NCBI RefSeq assembly: GCF_004363555.1
Contig: NZ_SNZJ01000008.1
Location: 62,001-126,000 of the forward strand
DNA from: Halomonas ventosae
GTDB taxonomy: Bacteria > Pseudomonadota > Gammaproteobacteria > Pseudomonadales > Halomonadaceae
Length of the DNA: 64,000 bases
Direction: 5' to 3'
In this document: positions 52,674 through 64,000 of the stretch, piece after piece
How positions within the stretch are numbered: the first letter of the stretch is position 1
Layout: every line of letters starts with the position of its first letter
The notes under the pieces: model-generated
Database searches by the model: none
What the model was told of the DNA's origin: nothing
The model's input: the letters and a program-made list of their open reading frames with translations, nothing else
Position numbers and translations under genes: made by a program

Positions 52674-53180
52674 ATGACCCAGGAAGAGCTCTCCCCGGCC
52701 GACGAGCGGCCCAGCAAGTCCCAGCTCAAGCGCGAGATGCAGGCCCTTCAGCAGCTCGGCGAGCAGATCATCGCCATGAGCGATGCCCAGCGCGCCCGCT
52801 TCCCGCTCTCCGACGACCTGCTGAGGGCCATCGAGGAGACGGGGCGCATCAAGGCCCGCGAGGCCCGCCGGCGGCACATGCAGTACGTCGGCAAGCTGAT
52901 GCGCGGCGAGGACCTCGACGGCATCCAGGCGGTGTTCGACGAGATCGAGAACGAGACGCTGCGCCGTGACCATGCCTTCCACCGCCTGGAGGCATGGCGC
53001 GACCGGCTGATCGCCGAGGGCGACGCGGCCGTGGAGGCCTTCGTCGACGAGTTCCCCGAGGTCGACCGCCAGGCCCTGCGCCAGCTGATCCGCAATGCCC
53101 GCCGCGAGCGGGAGCAGGGAAAGCCCCCGACCAACGCCCGTCGGCTGTTCCGGCTGATCCGCGATACTGCGGGACTGTAA
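52674..53180 (+). CDS. darP: Ribosome biogenesis factor DarP (YjgA)
   Basis: 168 residues. Family (DUF615) associates with late 50S precursors. Seen: SKSQLKREMQALQQLGEQIIAM, the basic RIKAREARRRHMQYVGKLMR, and C-terminal LRQLIRNARREREQGKPP. Start MTQEELSPADE chosen by homology and AGGTGGAACC upstream; 25 in-frame upstream codons carry the promoter instead. Lies between pmbA and tldD. Confidence 0.94.
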   Translation: MTQEELSPADERPSKSQLKREMQALQQLGEQIIAMSDAQRARFPLSDDLLRAIEETGRIKAREARRRHMQYVGKLMRGEDLDGIQAVFDEIENETLRRDHAFHRLEAWRDRLIAEGDAAVEAFVDEFPEVDRQALRQLIRNARREREQGKPPTNARRLFRLIRDTAGL

Positions 53181-53197
53181 CATCGCTCGGTGCTGAT

Positions 53198-53292
53198 CCG
53201 GGGACAGGACTGCGAGGAGGCGCTGTAAACCCCTCCCTGGGCGCTACCGACGCCATCCCTGGCGTAGGACCTCCTCTTCGGCCTGTCCCCGG
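53198..53292. repeat. 95-bp nested palindromic element between darP and tldD
   Basis: Outer arms CCGGGGACAGG / CCTGTCCCCGG (11 bp) and inner arms GAGGAGG / CCTCCTC (7 bp) are separated by 5-nt internal loops on both sides; the core holds a small hairpin ACGCCA-TCCC-TGGCGT. It starts 17 nt after darP and ends 13 nt before the tldD stop. The form resembles dispersed intergenic repeats (REP/MITE-like); copy number cannot be judged from one window. It may also end both transcripts. Confidence 0.6.
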
Positions 53293-53305
53293 CGCCCTCG
53301 CTCGA

Positions 53306-54760
53306 TCAGGATGCCGTGCCGCCCACGGTCAGCTCGTCGAGCTTCAGCGTCGGCTGGCCCACGCCCACCGGCACGCCCTGCCCCTCCTTGCCGCAGACGC
53401 CGATGCCGGTGTCGAGTTCCATGTCGTGGCCGATCATCGAGACCCGGCCCATGGCCTCGGGACCGTTACCGATCAGGGTCGCCCCCTTCACCGGGGCGGT
53501 GATCCGGCCATCCTCGATCAGGTAGGCCTCGCTCGCCGAGAAGACGAACTTGCCGGAGGTGATGTCCACCTGGCCACCGCCGAAGCTCACCGCATAGAGG
53601 CCGCGTTTCACGCTCTTCAGGATGTCCGCCGGGTCGTCGCTGCCGGCGCGCATGTAGGTGTTGGTCATGCGCGGCATCGGCAGGTGGGCGAAGGACTCGC
53701 GCCGCGCGTTGCCGGTGGGCGCCATGCCCATCAGCCGGGCATTGAGCTTGTCCTGCATGTAGCCGGTCAGGATGCCGTCCTCGATCAGGGTGGTACTCTG
53801 GCCCGGGGTCCCCTCGTCGTCGACGGAGAGCGAGCCGCGCCGGTCGGCGAGGGTGGCATCGTCGACCACGGTGACGCCGGGCGAGGCGACCCGCTCGCCG
53901 ATCCGCCCGGCGAAGGCCGAGCTGCCCTTGCGATTGAAGTCCCCCTCCAGGCCATGGCCCACCGCCTCGTGGAGCAGGATGCCCGGCCACCCCGGCCCCA
54001 GCACCACCGGCATCTGGCCGGCCGGCGCCTCCACGGCCTCCAGGTTGACCAGTGCCTGCCTCACCGCCTCCCTGGCATAGCGCTCGGCGACGTTCTCGTC
54101 GCGCAGCCGCGCCATGGCGTAGCGGCCGCCGCCGCCGGCGCTGCCCCGCTCGCGGCGCCCGTTGCGCACCGCGATCACGCTGACGTTGAAGCGCACCAGC
54201 GGGCGGATGTCCGCCGCCAGGGTGCCGTCGCTGGCGCGCACCAGCACCACCTCGTGGACCCCGGTGAGCGAGGCGCTGACCTGGGCCACCGAGGGGTCCG
54301 CCGCCCGGGCCACCCGGTCGGCGAGCTTGAGCATGGCGATCTTGTCCTCGGCGGAGAGGCCGGTGAGCGGGTCGACCCCGGCGTAGCGGGCCTGGCTCGC
54401 CATGGCCACGCCCGGCGCCACCGCCCGCCGCTCGCCGCGGCGCACGATCCCGGCGGCGGTGCGACCGGTCTCGGCCAGGGCATCGGCGGTGATCTGGTTG
54501 GAGTAGGCGAAGCCGGTCTTCTCGCCGGCCAGGGCGCGCACCCCGACGCCACCGTCGATGTTGTAGCTGGCCTCCTTGACCTCGCCGTCCTCCAGCACCC
54601 AGCCCTCATGCCAGCTGCGCTGGAAGTAGAGGTCGGCATAGTCGATACCCGGGCCCATGGCATGGCCGAGCCCGTCATCCAGGGCCGCGAGGTCGAGGCC
54701 GCCGGGCGTCAGCAGGACAGCGGAGGCCTCGTCGAGCATGGCGTGAGTCTGTGATGTCAT
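53306..54760 (-). CDS. tldD: Metalloprotease TldD
   Basis: 484 residues. Zinc site [11 protein letters not shown] (HExxxH) about residue 260; downstream [32 protein letters not shown] and [17 protein letters not shown]. Catalytic partner of PmbA/TldE. The ATG overlaps the yhdP stop by 4 nt, placing it in the mreB-...-tldD block. Confidence 0.97.
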   Translation of the reverse strand: MTSQTHAMLDEASAVLLTPGGLDLAALDDGLGHAMGPGIDYADLYFQRSWHEGWVLEDGEVKEASYNIDGGVGVRALAGEKTGFAYSNQITADALAETGRTAAGIVRRGERRAVAPGVAMASQARYAGVDPLTGLSAEDKIAMLKLADRVARAADPSVAQVSASLTGVHEVVLVRASDGTLAADIRPLVRFNVSVIAVRNGRRERGSAGGGGRYAMARLRDENVAERYAREAVRQALVNLEAVEAPAGQMPVVLGPGWPGILLHEAVGHGLEGDFNRKGSSAFAGRIGERVASPGVTVVDDATLADRRGSLSVDDEGTPGQSTTLIEDGILTGYMQDKLNARLMGMAPTGNARRESFAHLPMPRMTNTYMRAGSDDPADILKSVKRGLYAVSFGGGQVDITSGKFVFSASEAYLIEDGRITAPVKGATLIGNGPEAMGRVSMIGHDMELDTGIGVCGKEGQGVPVGVGQPTLKLDELTVGGTAS

Positions 54761-57700
54761 TCGGCACTTTCCAGAGAGATCCGCGGTGAGGTCCAGGGGC
54801 CCTCCACGCGGTAGTGGATTCGGGTCACGCGGTCGATGGCGTCGCCGAACAGCTTGTCGGCGAGGAACAGGGCGCCGCCTACCACCGGGGCGCCGGCCAG
54901 TACCGCCGCCAACGGCAGGTTGCTGCTCACCGGCACTGTGACGGCCAGGCGCTGGTCGAGTTCCCGACGCGCCAGGTCGACGCTGCCGTCCAGGGTGAAG
55001 CGGGTCGCCGGCCCCTCGATCTCCACCGGCCCGCGAGTTTCCAGTACTCCACCATACAGGGTAGCGTCACCGGTGACACGATCGAAGGCGGTCCCCTGGC
55101 CGGTGACATCGGAGAAGTCGAGCCTCAGCCGGCGCAGCAGGTTGTCGACGTTGAGCAGGCCGACGACCCGCGCCGAGGGCGACTCGATGTTGACGAAGCG
55201 CCCATCGCGCAGCGACACCTCGAGACTGCCCCGCGAGCGGGCCAGGGCGAACTGCCAGGGAGCCCCTGGCCAGGCCAGCTGGCTCCTTACCCGGGTCTCG
55301 GCGCTGCGCACGGCCACCGGCTGGCCCAGCACCGCCAGGGCAGTGCCCAGGTCCCGGCCGTCCAGGTCGAGCCTCGCCCGGGTCAGGCTGTCGCCGGCCC
55401 CGCTCGCCTCCCATACCAGGTTGCCATGGGCGCTGATCTGGCCCAGCGTCAGGCCCAGGGGATCGACCACCAGCCGGTCGGCCGACGACTGCCAGCGCCC
55501 GTTGAAGGGGCCGAGGCGCTGCCCCTGCCAGGCGATCTCGGCGATCCGCAGCCGCCCGTCGGGCACGGCGTCGAGGCCCTCCGGCAGCGGGGTCGCATCG
55601 GGCGGCACATCGAGCTCGTCCAGCAGCTGGCCGCTGCCGCTGGCCGGCGGCATCAGGGCGTCCAGTGCCAGCCGTTCCAGCGCGATATCCAGGGGCTCCC
55701 CCAGGGCGGGGCGATACGACAGCTGGCCGCTGGCCAGGCTGCCGTCCAGGTCCAGCTCCCAGCCCCCGCCGCGGGGGCCACCCTCCACCGCCAGGGAGCC
55801 CAGGCAGCGTGACTGCACCAGCAGGCAGTCGGTGCGCAGGGCCAGCGAGGAGAGTGCCGCCGGCGCGCCACGGCTCCCCTCACCGCGGCCGCCCCGGGCG
55901 GCCAGTGGCGACAGGGCACGGGCCCAGTCGGCCACCGGCAGTCGCGGCTGGTAGGCCTCGACGTGCCAGCCGGGCCCGCGGGGCCAGGCGTCCGGCCGCC
56001 GCCCCAGCCATGCCTGCCCCTGCCCGGAGGCGCCACCATCGAGCTCGCGCCAGCGCAGGCCCAGCCGGTCGCCCAGGCGGCCATCCAGGCGCCCCCCGGT
56101 CAGGTCGAAGGTCAGCTGCAGGGGCAGGCGCTCGTCGCGGCGCTTGCCCAGCGGGTCCGGCAGGGCGATGGCCAGCCCCTCCAGGCCACTGTCGAGGCGC
56201 AGCGAGGCGCCCTCGTCGCCGAGCGCCAGGCGACCCTGCCAGGACAGCTGCCCCTCCATCAGGCCACCGAGGCCCGGCATGCCGCCCCACTCGGCGATGG
56301 CCTCTGCCTCGGCCGTGCCGGCGAGGTCGAGCCCGCCGGCCAGGGTGTCGATCTCGCTGGTCACGGGCCCACCCAGGAGCCGCCCGGCCAGGCGCCCCTC
56401 CAGGCCGCCCTCCTCGCCGCGTTGACGCCAGGTGAGCGGGCCCTGGAGGTCACGGAACGCCAGTTCCAGGGGAACATGGACGAGCCTCGGGAAGTCCGCC
56501 TCGGTGGCGATGTCCAGTTCCAGGGAGCCGGGCTCGCCCAGGGTCAGAGCCAGGTCCAGGGTACCGGAGGCCCGGCCCTCGCCCTGCCACGCCTCCACCG
56601 CCGACATGCCCTCCACGGGCAGCGCCAGCAGGTAGCGGCGCAGCGCCTCGGCGGAAGCCTCGAGCTCGCCGCTCACCGCGAGTCGCTCGTCCGCCAGACG
56701 GACCTCGCCGCCGCGTGCCTCGACCCCCAGGCTCTCGGCGCGGTCCACCTCTGCCGTCAGGGTCCCGTCGGCCATCCTCAGCCGCCCGCCGACCTCCTCG
56801 AGGGCCGGCCAGCCGGGCGCGAAGGAGAGTCGCCCCTCCTCCACCGCCAGGGCCAGTTCCAGGGCCGGCTCGACCTTCACCCCCTCGCGGCTCAGCGGCA
56901 CATGGAGGCGCAGCGAGCCCTCCGGCACCCGGCCGGCGACCCCCTCGACCAGCCAGTCGGTGAGTTCCGGCCCCAGCACGCCCACCGGCAGCCAGTCGAC
57001 CAGCGGGGTCTCGATGGCGTCCACGTCGTGCAGGTCGAGCTGGAGCCCGAAGCCGCCGCGCTGGCCACCGCCCACCGAGAGCCCGAAGCCGCCCTCGACC
57101 CGGGCCCCGTTCCACTCGACCTCGAGCTCGCGCCCGCTGATGAAACTGCGCGGGCCATCGTAGGCCCAGTCGATCACGCCGCTGGCCCGGGAGAGCGCCA
57201 TGGGCGGGCCGAACACCCGCGGAAAGTGCAGCCGGCTGTCGCGGCCGGCGAACTCGACGTGGCCCCTGAGGTCCCGGGAGGTCACCCAGACGTCCAGGGG
57301 GCCGCCTCCGGGGGCATGCTGCCAGGGGGAGACCGCCACCTCTGAGGCCGACGCCCGGGCGACCCAGTCGCCGCCCTCGCGGCCCAGCCCCAGGCCGGTG
57401 ACCTGTCCGCGCGGGTCGAGGCTGTCGATGACCCGTGCCAGGGCCTCCGGCAGCGGCAGCCGGTCGCGCCAGGCGGCCAGGGCCCCGAGGTCGAACTCGC
57501 TGGTGTTGAGCCACCAGCCATCGTCGCGGCTGCGGGCATGCCAGTAGCGGGGCACGGCTGGCCCCGTGGCCGCCGCGTCGCCCTCCCCGTCGGGGCGGGC
57601 CCAGTCGGCACTGCGCGCATCGCCCTCGAGCCAGGCCTGCCAGCCCGACGCCTCGCGCAGCCACTGGCCGCGGGCCGAGACCCGGTTGAGCACGATGGCC

Positions 57701-58608
57701 GGTGGCGACGCCTCGTCGGCGGACTCGGGCTGAGCCAGGGCCAGCAGCGGGGCCTGGACGTCGAGGCGCAGGTCGGCCAGCCGGCCGGCATGCCAGCGGC
57801 CCCACAGGCGCGCCTCGCCACTGGCCGCCTCCAGGCGCAGGGCGTCGCCATAGCCCAGCACCTCGGAGAGCCCCAGCAGGCTGTCGAGCCGCATCTCGGC
57901 CTGCAGGGCCGCGCTGAAGTCGCGCAGCCCGGACGGCCCGGGGACCAGTTCCATCACCGCCCGGATGGCCTGCTCGCGCTGCCCCTCCACCAGCACCTCG
58001 CCCTCGAGGTGGGTGCGCCGGGCGTCCCCCGTCATCACCAGCCGGGGCGCCTTGAGCACGGCGCGCTCCTTGCGGCCATGCAGCACCAGGCTGACCTCCT
58101 CGACCCAGGCGCTCTGGCGCAGCAGCATGCCGACCCAGAAGTCGAGGCGCTCGAGGTCGAAGGTGGTCTCGGGGACCAGTTCGGGGGGAAGCTCCGCGGG
58201 GGCCGGCCAGTGCCACCGCCCGGCCTCGTCCTGGTAGAGGTGCACGGTCACGCCCTGCAGCCGGGCATCGGCCACCAGGGGGACGCCGGCGGCCAGGCTG
58301 GCGAGGCTGTCCAGGCGCAGCTCGGCCTGCTCCACCTCGAGCAGCGGGACGTGCCCCAGCCCCTCCCGGGAGCGGATCTGCAGGTCGTCGATGGCCAGGT
58401 GCGGGTCGTACCGCTGCAGGCCGGCCGTCAGCGCGTCCACCTCCACCACCGCGTTGAAGCGCGCGGAGAGCAGGCGCTCCAGCCGCGGGCCCTGCGTCTC
58501 GAGCAGTACCGGCAGCAGGCGCAGGACCAGGGTCAGCACCGCCAGCAGCGCCAGCAGCAGCGCCACCAGGTTCAACAGCCAGCGAGCGACCAGGCGGGTC
58601 AGGGACAT
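54757..58608 (-). CDS. yhdP: AsmA-like inter-membrane phospholipid transport protein YhdP
   Basis: 1283 residues (E. coli 1266). N-terminal membrane anchor ([26 protein letters not shown], about 11-36), a long repeating beta-groove region, and a conserved C-terminus ([24 protein letters not shown] ... [25 protein letters not shown]). With TamB and YdbH it moves phospholipids to the outer membrane. Lies 4 nt after rng. Confidence 0.95.
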   Translation of the reverse strand: MSLTRLVARWLLNLVALLLALLAVLTLVLRLLPVLLETQGPRLERLLSARFNAVVEVDALTAGLQRYDPHLAIDDLQIRSREGLGHVPLLEVEQAELRLDSLASLAAGVPLVADARLQGVTVHLYQDEAGRWHWPAPAELPPELVPETTFDLERLDFWVGMLLRQSAWVEEVSLVLHGRKERAVLKAPRLVMTGDARRTHLEGEVLVEGQREQAIRAVMELVPGPSGLRDFSAALQAEMRLDSLLGLSEVLGYGDALRLEAASGEARLWGRWHAGRLADLRLDVQAPLLALAQPESADEASPPAIVLNRVSARGQWLREASGWQAWLEGDARSADWARPDGEGDAAATGPAVPRYWHARSRDDGWWLNTSEFDLGALAAWRDRLPLPEALARVIDSLDPRGQVTGLGLGREGGDWVARASASEVAVSPWQHAPGGGPLDVWVTSRDLRGHVEFAGRDSRLHFPRVFGPPMALSRASGVIDWAYDGPRSFISGRELEVEWNGARVEGGFGLSVGGGQRGGFGLQLDLHDVDAIETPLVDWLPVGVLGPELTDWLVEGVAGRVPEGSLRLHVPLSREGVKVEPALELALAVEEGRLSFAPGWPALEEVGGRLRMADGTLTAEVDRAESLGVEARGGEVRLADERLAVSGELEASAEALRRYLLALPVEGMSAVEAWQGEGRASGTLDLALTLGEPGSLELDIATEADFPRLVHVPLELAFRDLQGPLTWRQRGEEGGLEGRLAGRLLGGPVTSEIDTLAGGLDLAGTAEAEAIAEWGGMPGLGGLMEGQLSWQGRLALGDEGASLRLDSGLEGLAIALPDPLGKRRDERLPLQLTFDLTGGRLDGRLGDRLGLRWRELDGGASGQGQAWLGRRPDAWPRGPGWHVEAYQPRLPVADWARALSPLAARGGRGEGSRGAPAALSSLALRTDCLLVQSRCLGSLAVEGGPRGGGWELDLDGSLASGQLSYRPALGEPLDIALERLALDALMPPASGSGQLLDELDVPPDATPLPEGLDAVPDGRLRIAEIAWQGQRLGPFNGRWQSSADRLVVDPLGLTLGQISAHGNLVWEASGAGDSLTRARLDLDGRDLGTALAVLGQPVAVRSAETRVRSQLAWPGAPWQFALARSRGSLEVSLRDGRFVNIESPSARVVGLLNVDNLLRRLRLDFSDVTGQGTAFDRVTGDATLYGGVLETRGPVEIEGPATRFTLDGSVDLARRELDQRLAVTVPVSSNLPLAAVLAGAPVVGGALFLADKLFGDAIDRVTRIHYRVEGPWTSPRISLESAE

Positions 58609-58612
58609 GGGC

Positions 58613-60076
58613 TCACATCAGCACGATGTCGTACTGCTCCTGGGAGTAGTGGGTCTCCACCTGGAAGCGGATCGGCTTGCCGATGAACTCCTCCAGGTCG
58701 GCCACCGCGGCGGACTCCTCGTCGAGCAGGCGATCCACCACCGCCTGGGAGGCCAGCACGGCATAGGTCTCGGCGCTGTAGGCCCGGTCCTCGCGCAGGA
58801 TCTCGCGGAAGATCTCGTAGCAGACCGACTCCGGGGTCTTGAGGGTGCCGCGCCCCGCGCAGGTCGGACAGGGCTCGCACAGCGTCTGCTCCAGGCTCTC
58901 CCGGGTACGCTTGCGGGTCAGCTGCACCAGGCCCAGCTCGGTGACGCCGGTGCACTTGGTCTTGGCGTGGTCGCGCTCCAGCGACTTCTCGAGCATGCGC
59001 AGTACCTGGCGCTGGTGCTCCGGGTCGTCCATGTCGATGAAGTCGATGATGATGATGCCGCCGAGATTGCGCAGCCGCAGCTGGCGGGCGATGGCGGTGG
59101 CGGCCTCGAGGTTGGTCTTGAAGATCGTCTCCTCGAGGTTGCGATGGCCCACGTAGCCGCCGGTGTTGACGTCGATGGTGGTCATCGCCTCGGTGGGATC
59201 GATGACGAGATACCCGCCCGACTTGAGCTGCACCTTGCGCCCCAGCGCCTTCTGGATCTCGTCCTCGACGCTGAACAGGTCGAAGATCGGCCGCTCTCCG
59301 GCATAGTGCTCGATGCGCTCCACCGCCGTCGGCATGAACTCCTGGGCGAACTCGATCAGCTTGACGTAGTTCTCCCGGGAGTCGATGCGCACCTTCTCGA
59401 TGTCGTCGCGCATGACGTCGCGCAGGGTGCGCATGAACAGCGGCAGGTCGTCGTAGACCACGCTGGGGGCCGGCGCGGTCACCTTGCGCTCGCTCACCCG
59501 CCGCCACAGGCGCAGCAGGAAGTGCATGTCGGCGGCGAGCTCCTCGACGCCGACGCCCTCGGCGGCGGTGCGCACGATGAAGCCGCCGGTCACCTCCAGC
59601 TGCTGCTCGCTCCCGGCCGCCTCCACCAGCCCGCGCAGGCGCTCGCGCTCCATCTCGTCCTCGATGCGCTGGGAGACCCCGTGGTGGGGCGAATCGGGCA
59701 TGTAGACCAGGTAGCGCGAGGGCACCGAGAGGTGGGTGGTCAGCCGCGCCCCCTTGGAGCCGATGGGGTCCTTGGTCACCTGCACCACCAGGGCCTGGCC
59801 CTCGTGGAGCAGCTGGGCAATGGAGACCTGCTCGTCGGCCGGGGTGCCGGGGGGCATCACCTCGTGGGCGTGAATGAAGGCGGCCCGGTCCAGGCCGATG
59901 TCGACGAAGGCGGCCTGCATGCCCGGCAGCACGCGCACCACCTTGCCCTTGTAGATGTTGCCGACGATGCCGCGGCGCCGGGCCCGCTCGATGAAGGCCT
60001 CCTGCAGCACGCCGTTCTCCACCACGGCGACGCGGGTTTCCATCGGCGTCAGGTTGATGAGTACTTCACCGCTCAT
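58613..60076 (-). CDS. rng: Ribonuclease G
   Basis: 487 residues (E. coli 489). N-terminal S1 domain (GIVGNIYKGKVVRVLPGMQAAFVDIGLDRAAFIHAHE), RNase H-like and catalytic Asp region (VIDPTEAMTTIDVNTGGYVGH, IIIIDFIDMDD) and the zinc-link-like CPTCAGRG. Matures the 16S rRNA 5' end and degrades mRNAs. Lacks the long RNase E scaffold. Confidence 0.97.
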   Translation of the reverse strand: MSGEVLINLTPMETRVAVVENGVLQEAFIERARRRGIVGNIYKGKVVRVLPGMQAAFVDIGLDRAAFIHAHEVMPPGTPADEQVSIAQLLHEGQALVVQVTKDPIGSKGARLTTHLSVPSRYLVYMPDSPHHGVSQRIEDEMERERLRGLVEAAGSEQQLEVTGGFIVRTAAEGVGVEELAADMHFLLRLWRRVSERKVTAPAPSVVYDDLPLFMRTLRDVMRDDIEKVRIDSRENYVKLIEFAQEFMPTAVERIEHYAGERPIFDLFSVEDEIQKALGRKVQLKSGGYLVIDPTEAMTTIDVNTGGYVGHRNLEETIFKTNLEAATAIARQLRLRNLGGIIIIDFIDMDDPEHQRQVLRMLEKSLERDHAKTKCTGVTELGLVQLTRKRTRESLEQTLCEPCPTCAGRGTLKTPESVCYEIFREILREDRAYSAETYAVLASQAVVDRLLDEESAAVADLEEFIGKPIRFQVETHYSQEQYDIVLM

Positions 60077-60109
60077 GCGGAAATCCTTGTCCAGAAAAGT
60101 CTGCGGCCA

Positions 60110-60715
60110 TTATGACATAGGCCCGCTCGGGAGCGCCCCGTTCCAGAGCGTCACGCCCTGCCGGGCCAGCAGCTCGGCGGTCTCGAAGAGCGGCAGCCCC
60201 ACCACCGCCGAGTGGCTGCCCTCGATGTGCTCGACGAACACCGCCGCCAGGCCCTGGATGGCATAGCCGCCGGCCTTGTCCGCCGGCTCCCCGGTGGCCC
60301 AGTAGGCGGCGAGCTCGGCGTCGCTGATCGGGCGCAGGGAGACGCGGGTGGTCACGCAGGCCGTCAGCAGCCCGGCGGGGCCGGTGACCGCCACCCCGGT
60401 GAGCACCTCGTGGGCACGGCCGGAAAGCCCCCGCAGCATGGTCGCGGCCTGCTCGCGCCCCTCGGGCTTGCCGAGGATCGCACCGTCGCACACCACGGCG
60501 GTATCCGACCCCAGGACGGGGAGCGCCGAGTGGCGGGCGCCGGCCAGGGCCTTCTCCCGGGCCAGGCGGAGCACATAGTCGTGCGCCGCCTCGCCGGCGC
60601 CCGGCGTCTCGTCGATGTCCACGGGACGCACCTCCACCGCCACGCCGATCGTGGCGAGCAGGTCGCGGCGGCGCGGCGAGGCCGAGGCCAGGCAGAGCAC
60701 GGGGTCGGGGGGCAT
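60110..60715 (-). CDS. maf: Maf-family nucleoside triphosphate pyrophosphatase (YhdE type)
   Basis: 201 residues. Starts with the Maf signature [14 protein letters not shown]; then [34 protein letters not shown] and the [28 protein letters not shown] region. Hydrolyses dTTP/UTP and modified pyrimidine triphosphates. Between rng and mreD, the usual place of yhdE. Confidence 0.94.
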   Translation of the reverse strand: MPPDPVLCLASASPRRRDLLATIGVAVEVRPVDIDETPGAGEAAHDYVLRLAREKALAGARHSALPVLGSDTAVVCDGAILGKPEGREQAATMLRGLSGRAHEVLTGVAVTGPAGLLTACVTTRVSLRPISDAELAAYWATGEPADKAGGYAIQGLAAVFVEHIEGSHSAVVGLPLFETAELLARQGVTLWNGALPSGPMS

Positions 60716-60743
60716 GGCGGCTCCAGATCGGGTGGCAAGAGGA

Positions 60744-61232
60744 TCAGTCGCGGGCGAGGCGACGTCCCAGCGCCTCGAACAGGGTGGTCAGCCAGGGCCA
60801 GAGCACCGCCCCGATCAGCGCGGAGAGCAGGAAGGAGAGGTGCATCGAGACGGGCCCGAACAGGGCCCTGAGCCACTGCTCGGCCAGCTGGACCATGCCC
60901 AGCAGCACGAAGATCAGCACCGCCTGCTGGACCAGCGAATAGGCCCGGAAGCGTGCATAGACCAGGGCGCAGAGGAAGGCCAGCAGCGACAGCAACAGGG
61001 CATTCTGCCCCAGCGGCGCGCCCTCGATGAGATCCATCAGCAGGCCCAGCACGAAGCCGTGGAAGACGCCGACCCGCAGCGGCTCGCGCATGCACCAGTA
61101 GATCAGCATCAGGCCCAGCCAGTCGGGGCGCCATACCTGCCAGCCATCGGCCAGCGGCATCACCTGCAGGCACAGGGACAACAGCAGGGTCACCCAGATC
61201 CACAGCAGGTTGGCGGGCGGGGATGTGGCCAT
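60744..61232 (-). CDS. mreD: Rod shape-determining protein MreD
   Basis: 162 residues, five to six membrane helices ([65 protein letters not shown]). The conserved LMLIYW...[18 protein letters not shown] motif is present. Elongasome scaffold with MreC and RodA/PBP2. The ATG shares a base with the mreC stop. Confidence 0.95.
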   Translation of the reverse strand: MATSPPANLLWIWVTLLLSLCLQVMPLADGWQVWRPDWLGLMLIYWCMREPLRVGVFHGFVLGLLMDLIEGAPLGQNALLLSLLAFLCALVYARFRAYSLVQQAVLIFVLLGMVQLAEQWLRALFGPVSMHLSFLLSALIGAVLWPWLTTLFEALGRRLARD

Positions 61233-62146
61233 CAGGGCGTCTCCTCGTCGGTCGCCGTCGTGCCGATGCGACGGGCCGCCTCGAGGGCCGGGGCGGCCAG
61301 CTCGCCCTCCGGGGGCGCGGCGGGCGGCGCGGGCGGAAAGAGGAGCAGGAAGTGGCGCGAACGCTGAAGCTGTGCCACGGGCGCGGCGGTGACCCGCGCG
61401 AAGGGCTGGCCCGGGTCATGGACCACGTCGGCGACCCTGGCCACCGGGTAGCCCGGCGGGAAGCGACCGCCCAGGCCCGAGGTGGTCAGCAGGTCGCCCG
61501 CGCGGATGTCGGCGGTGTCAGGCACATGCGTGACATTGAGGGCGTCGTAGCTGCCCGACCCCTGGAGGATGAAGCGCAGCCCGTTGCGGTTGACCTGCAC
61601 CGGCAGGGCGTGGCTCGCATCCGCCAGCAGCAGCACCCGGCTGGAATAGGCCGAGGTGGCGGTGATCTGGCCGACCAGCCCCGAGGCATCCAGCACCGGC
61701 TGGCCGACGTAGACCCCGTCCCGGCGACCGCGGTCGATGACCATCTGGTGGGTGAAGGGGTCGGGGTCCAGCGAGAGCAGCTCGGCGGTGATGTAGGGCA
61801 TGTCGCGCTGACGGGTGGCCGCGAGCAGCTCCCGCAGCCGCACGTTCTCGGCGGTCAGGCTCGCCATGCGCTGCACGCGGTGCGACAGCGTCAGGATCTG
61901 CTCGCGCAGGCGGCGATTCTCGTCCACCAGGGCTCGCTGGTCGGAGAGCGCCAGCGAGGCCCAGTTGAGGACGTCACTGGGCAGGCTGACCAGCCACTGG
62001 ATGGGGGCCACCAGGGTGGAGAGCTGCGCCCGCACGGGCTCCATGCGGGTGAAGCGCGTATCGGCGAACATCAGCGCCGACGCCAGGATCACGCACAGCA
62101 GCATGCGATAGCCCGGCAGCGGTCCATGCGAGAACAGCGGCTTGAT
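61232..62146 (-). CDS. mreC: Rod shape-determining protein MreC (apparent ATC start)
   Basis: 304 residues if read from ATC at 62146, giving [I]KPLFSHGPLPGYR, which lines up residue for residue with the E. coli start MKPIFSRGPS. No ATG, GTG or TTG lies in frame upstream before a stop codon inside mreB. The first standard start is ATG 62104 (MLLCVILASALMFADT), which removes the cytoplasmic N-terminus. A G-run ends about 7 nt before the ATC. The rest is normal: membrane helix, coiled coil (DENRRLREQILTLSHRV), two beta barrels (TSGLGGRFPPGYPVARV). A CTG at 62137 is another option. Confidence 0.9.
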   Translation of the reverse strand: MKPLFSHGPLPGYRMLLCVILASALMFADTRFTRMEPVRAQLSTLVAPIQWLVSLPSDVLNWASLALSDQRALVDENRRLREQILTLSHRVQRMASLTAENVRLRELLAATRQRDMPYITAELLSLDPDPFTHQMVIDRGRRDGVYVGQPVLDASGLVGQITATSAYSSRVLLLADASHALPVQVNRNGLRFILQGSGSYDALNVTHVPDTADIRAGDLLTTSGLGGRFPPGYPVARVADVVHDPGQPFARVTAAPVAQLQRSRHFLLLFPPAPPAAPPEGELAAPALEAARRIGTTATDEETP

Positions 62147-62162
62147 AGGGCGTCCCCCCGAG

Positions 62163-63273
<1,111 letters not shown>

Positions 63274-63381
63274 GCAAAGTCCCGCGGCGCGCGGCATTCC
63301 CGGACCTGCCAGCGAGGCGGCGGATGTGGTACCTTCTGCGGTCATTTCCCAGACCCCACTGCCTGTCGAGGACATCCGATC

Positions 63382-63669
63382 ATGGCGCTTGAACACGCAG
63401 ACGTTCTCAGGGCCGCCCACCTGGCCCGGCTCGGCCTGGACGACGACGAGGCCGCCCACTACCTGGACGACCTGGGCCGCATCCTGGCGATGGTCGACCA
63501 GCTCCAGACCCTGGACACCGAGGGGGTTGCCCCGCTGGCCCACCCCCTGGAGACCACCCAGCGGCTGCGCGCCGACGAGGTCACCGAGACCGACCAGCGC
63601 GACCGCTTCCAGCGCTGCGCCCCGGCGGTGGAACAGGGCCTCTACCTGGTCCCGCGGGTCGTCGAATGA
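63382..63669 (+). CDS. gatC: Aspartyl/glutamyl-tRNA amidotransferase subunit C
   Basis: 95 residues. Seen: [48 protein letters not shown]. GatC wraps around GatA in GatCAB, which makes Gln-tRNA or Asn-tRNA by transamidation. Start MALEHADVL with GAGGACATC upstream. Presence implies an indirect route to at least one amide aminoacyl-tRNA. 51 nt before gatA. Confidence 0.96.
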   Translation: MALEHADVLRAAHLARLGLDDDEAAHYLDDLGRILAMVDQLQTLDTEGVAPLAHPLETTQRLRADEVTETDQRDRFQRCAPAVEQGLYLVPRVVE

Positions 63670-63720
63670 CCCGAGCCACTCCCATCCGTTTCCGGCAAGC
63701 CATCACGGAGCCCAGGGCCC

Positions 63721-64000
63721 ATGCATGACAAGACTCTGACGGAACTCGCCGCCGGCCTCGCCACCGGCGAGTTCTCCAGCCGCGAGCTCACCCAGGCGCT
63801 GCTCGCGCGCATCGAGCGCCTCGACGGCGACCTCAACAGCTTCATTTCCGTGACCGCCGAGCAGGCCCTGGCCGCCGCCGACCGGGCCGATGCCGCCCGC
63901 GCCGCCGGCAACGCCGGCCCGCTGACCGGCGTGCCACTGGCGCTCAAGGACATCTTCTGCACCGAGGGCGTCAAGACCAGTGCCGGCTCGAGGATGCTCG
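63721..64000 (+). CDS. gatA: Aspartyl/glutamyl-tRNA amidotransferase subunit A (3' part outside window)
   Basis: First 93 codons, starting MHDKTLTELAAGLATGEFSS. The amidase-signature catalytic Lys is in TGVPLALKDIFCTEGVKTSAGS; the two Ser of the triad lie beyond the edge. GGAGCCCAGGGCCC precedes the ATG. Continues the gatCAB operon. Confidence 0.95.
   Translation, partial: MHDKTLTELAAGLATGEFSSRELTQALLARIERLDGDLNSFISVTAEQALAAADRADAARAAGNAGPLTGVPLALKDIFCTEGVKTSAGSRML

Overview
This is a 64 kb chromosomal core segment of a high-GC gammaproteobacterium, most likely a halomonad (Halomonas or a close relative). The gene order is the one I know from Pseudomonas and Halomonas: argJ-secA-dciA-lpxC, the dcw cluster, rnpB-rsmI-lpoA, petABC, rplM-rpsI, zapE, degS, hisDG-murA, mla, kdsDC-lptCAB-rpoN-hpf-ptsN-rapZ-ptsO, pmbA-darP-tldD-yhdP-rng-maf-mreDCB, gatCA. 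Placing it in Halomonadaceae is inference from gene order, GC content and protein character; no 16S rRNA gene is present. I see no phage, insertion sequence, CRISPR array, tRNA gene or toxin-antitoxin locus. No intergenic stretch exceeds about 200 bases.

Layout. 1-4.4 kb: argJ (cut by the left edge) and secA on the minus strand, preceded by a small secreted-protein gene in the SecM position, then divergent dciA. 4.5-22.1 kb: lpxC and the dcw division/cell-wall cluster, all minus strand and tightly coupled (rsmH-ftsL-ftsI-murE-murF-mraY-murD-ftsW-murG-murC-ddlB-ftsQ-ftsA-ftsZ-lpxC). mraZ is absent and the RNase P RNA gene lies directly upstream of rsmH. 22.5-26.8 kb: rsmI (minus), then lpoA-yraN-diaA-dolP (plus). 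26.9-33.2 kb (minus): sspAB, petABC (cytochrome bc1), rplM-rpsI, zapE. 33.3-35.9 kb: zapG (plus), a Nif3-family gene (minus), a DegS/AlgW-type protease (plus). 36-42.9 kb (minus): mlaFEDCB, then ibaG-murA-hisG-hisD. 43-51.2 kb (plus): CaCA antiporter, kdsD, kdsC, lptCAB, rpoN, hpf, ptsN, rapZ, ptsO. 51.2-63.2 kb: pmbA (minus), darP (plus), then tldD-yhdP-rng-maf-mreDCB (minus). 63.4 kb to the end: gatC and the start of gatA (plus).

The genes form an envelope-construction neighbourhood: peptidoglycan precursor synthesis (MurA-G, MraY, Ddl), septation (Fts, Zap), rod shape (MreBCD), LPS synthesis and transport (LpxC, KdsD/C, LptABC), outer-membrane lipid asymmetry (Mla, DolP, YhdP), PBP activation (LpoA), export (SecA) and envelope stress (DegS). 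They are mixed with the nitrogen-PTS/RpoN regulatory block and respiratory bc1 genes.

The most interesting signals are regulatory: (1) a 119-codon signal-peptide protein ending in an RRGPP motif just upstream of a hairpin at the secA start, a candidate SecM-type arrest peptide; (2) an exact sigma-54 consensus element just upstream of rpoN; (3) a 20-bp perfect dyad abutting the -10 box upstream of ftsA; (4) an mreC whose conserved N-terminus begins at an ATC codon; (5) loss of mraZ with rnpB joined to rsmH; (6) a long nested palindrome resembling a dispersed repeat between darP and tldD.
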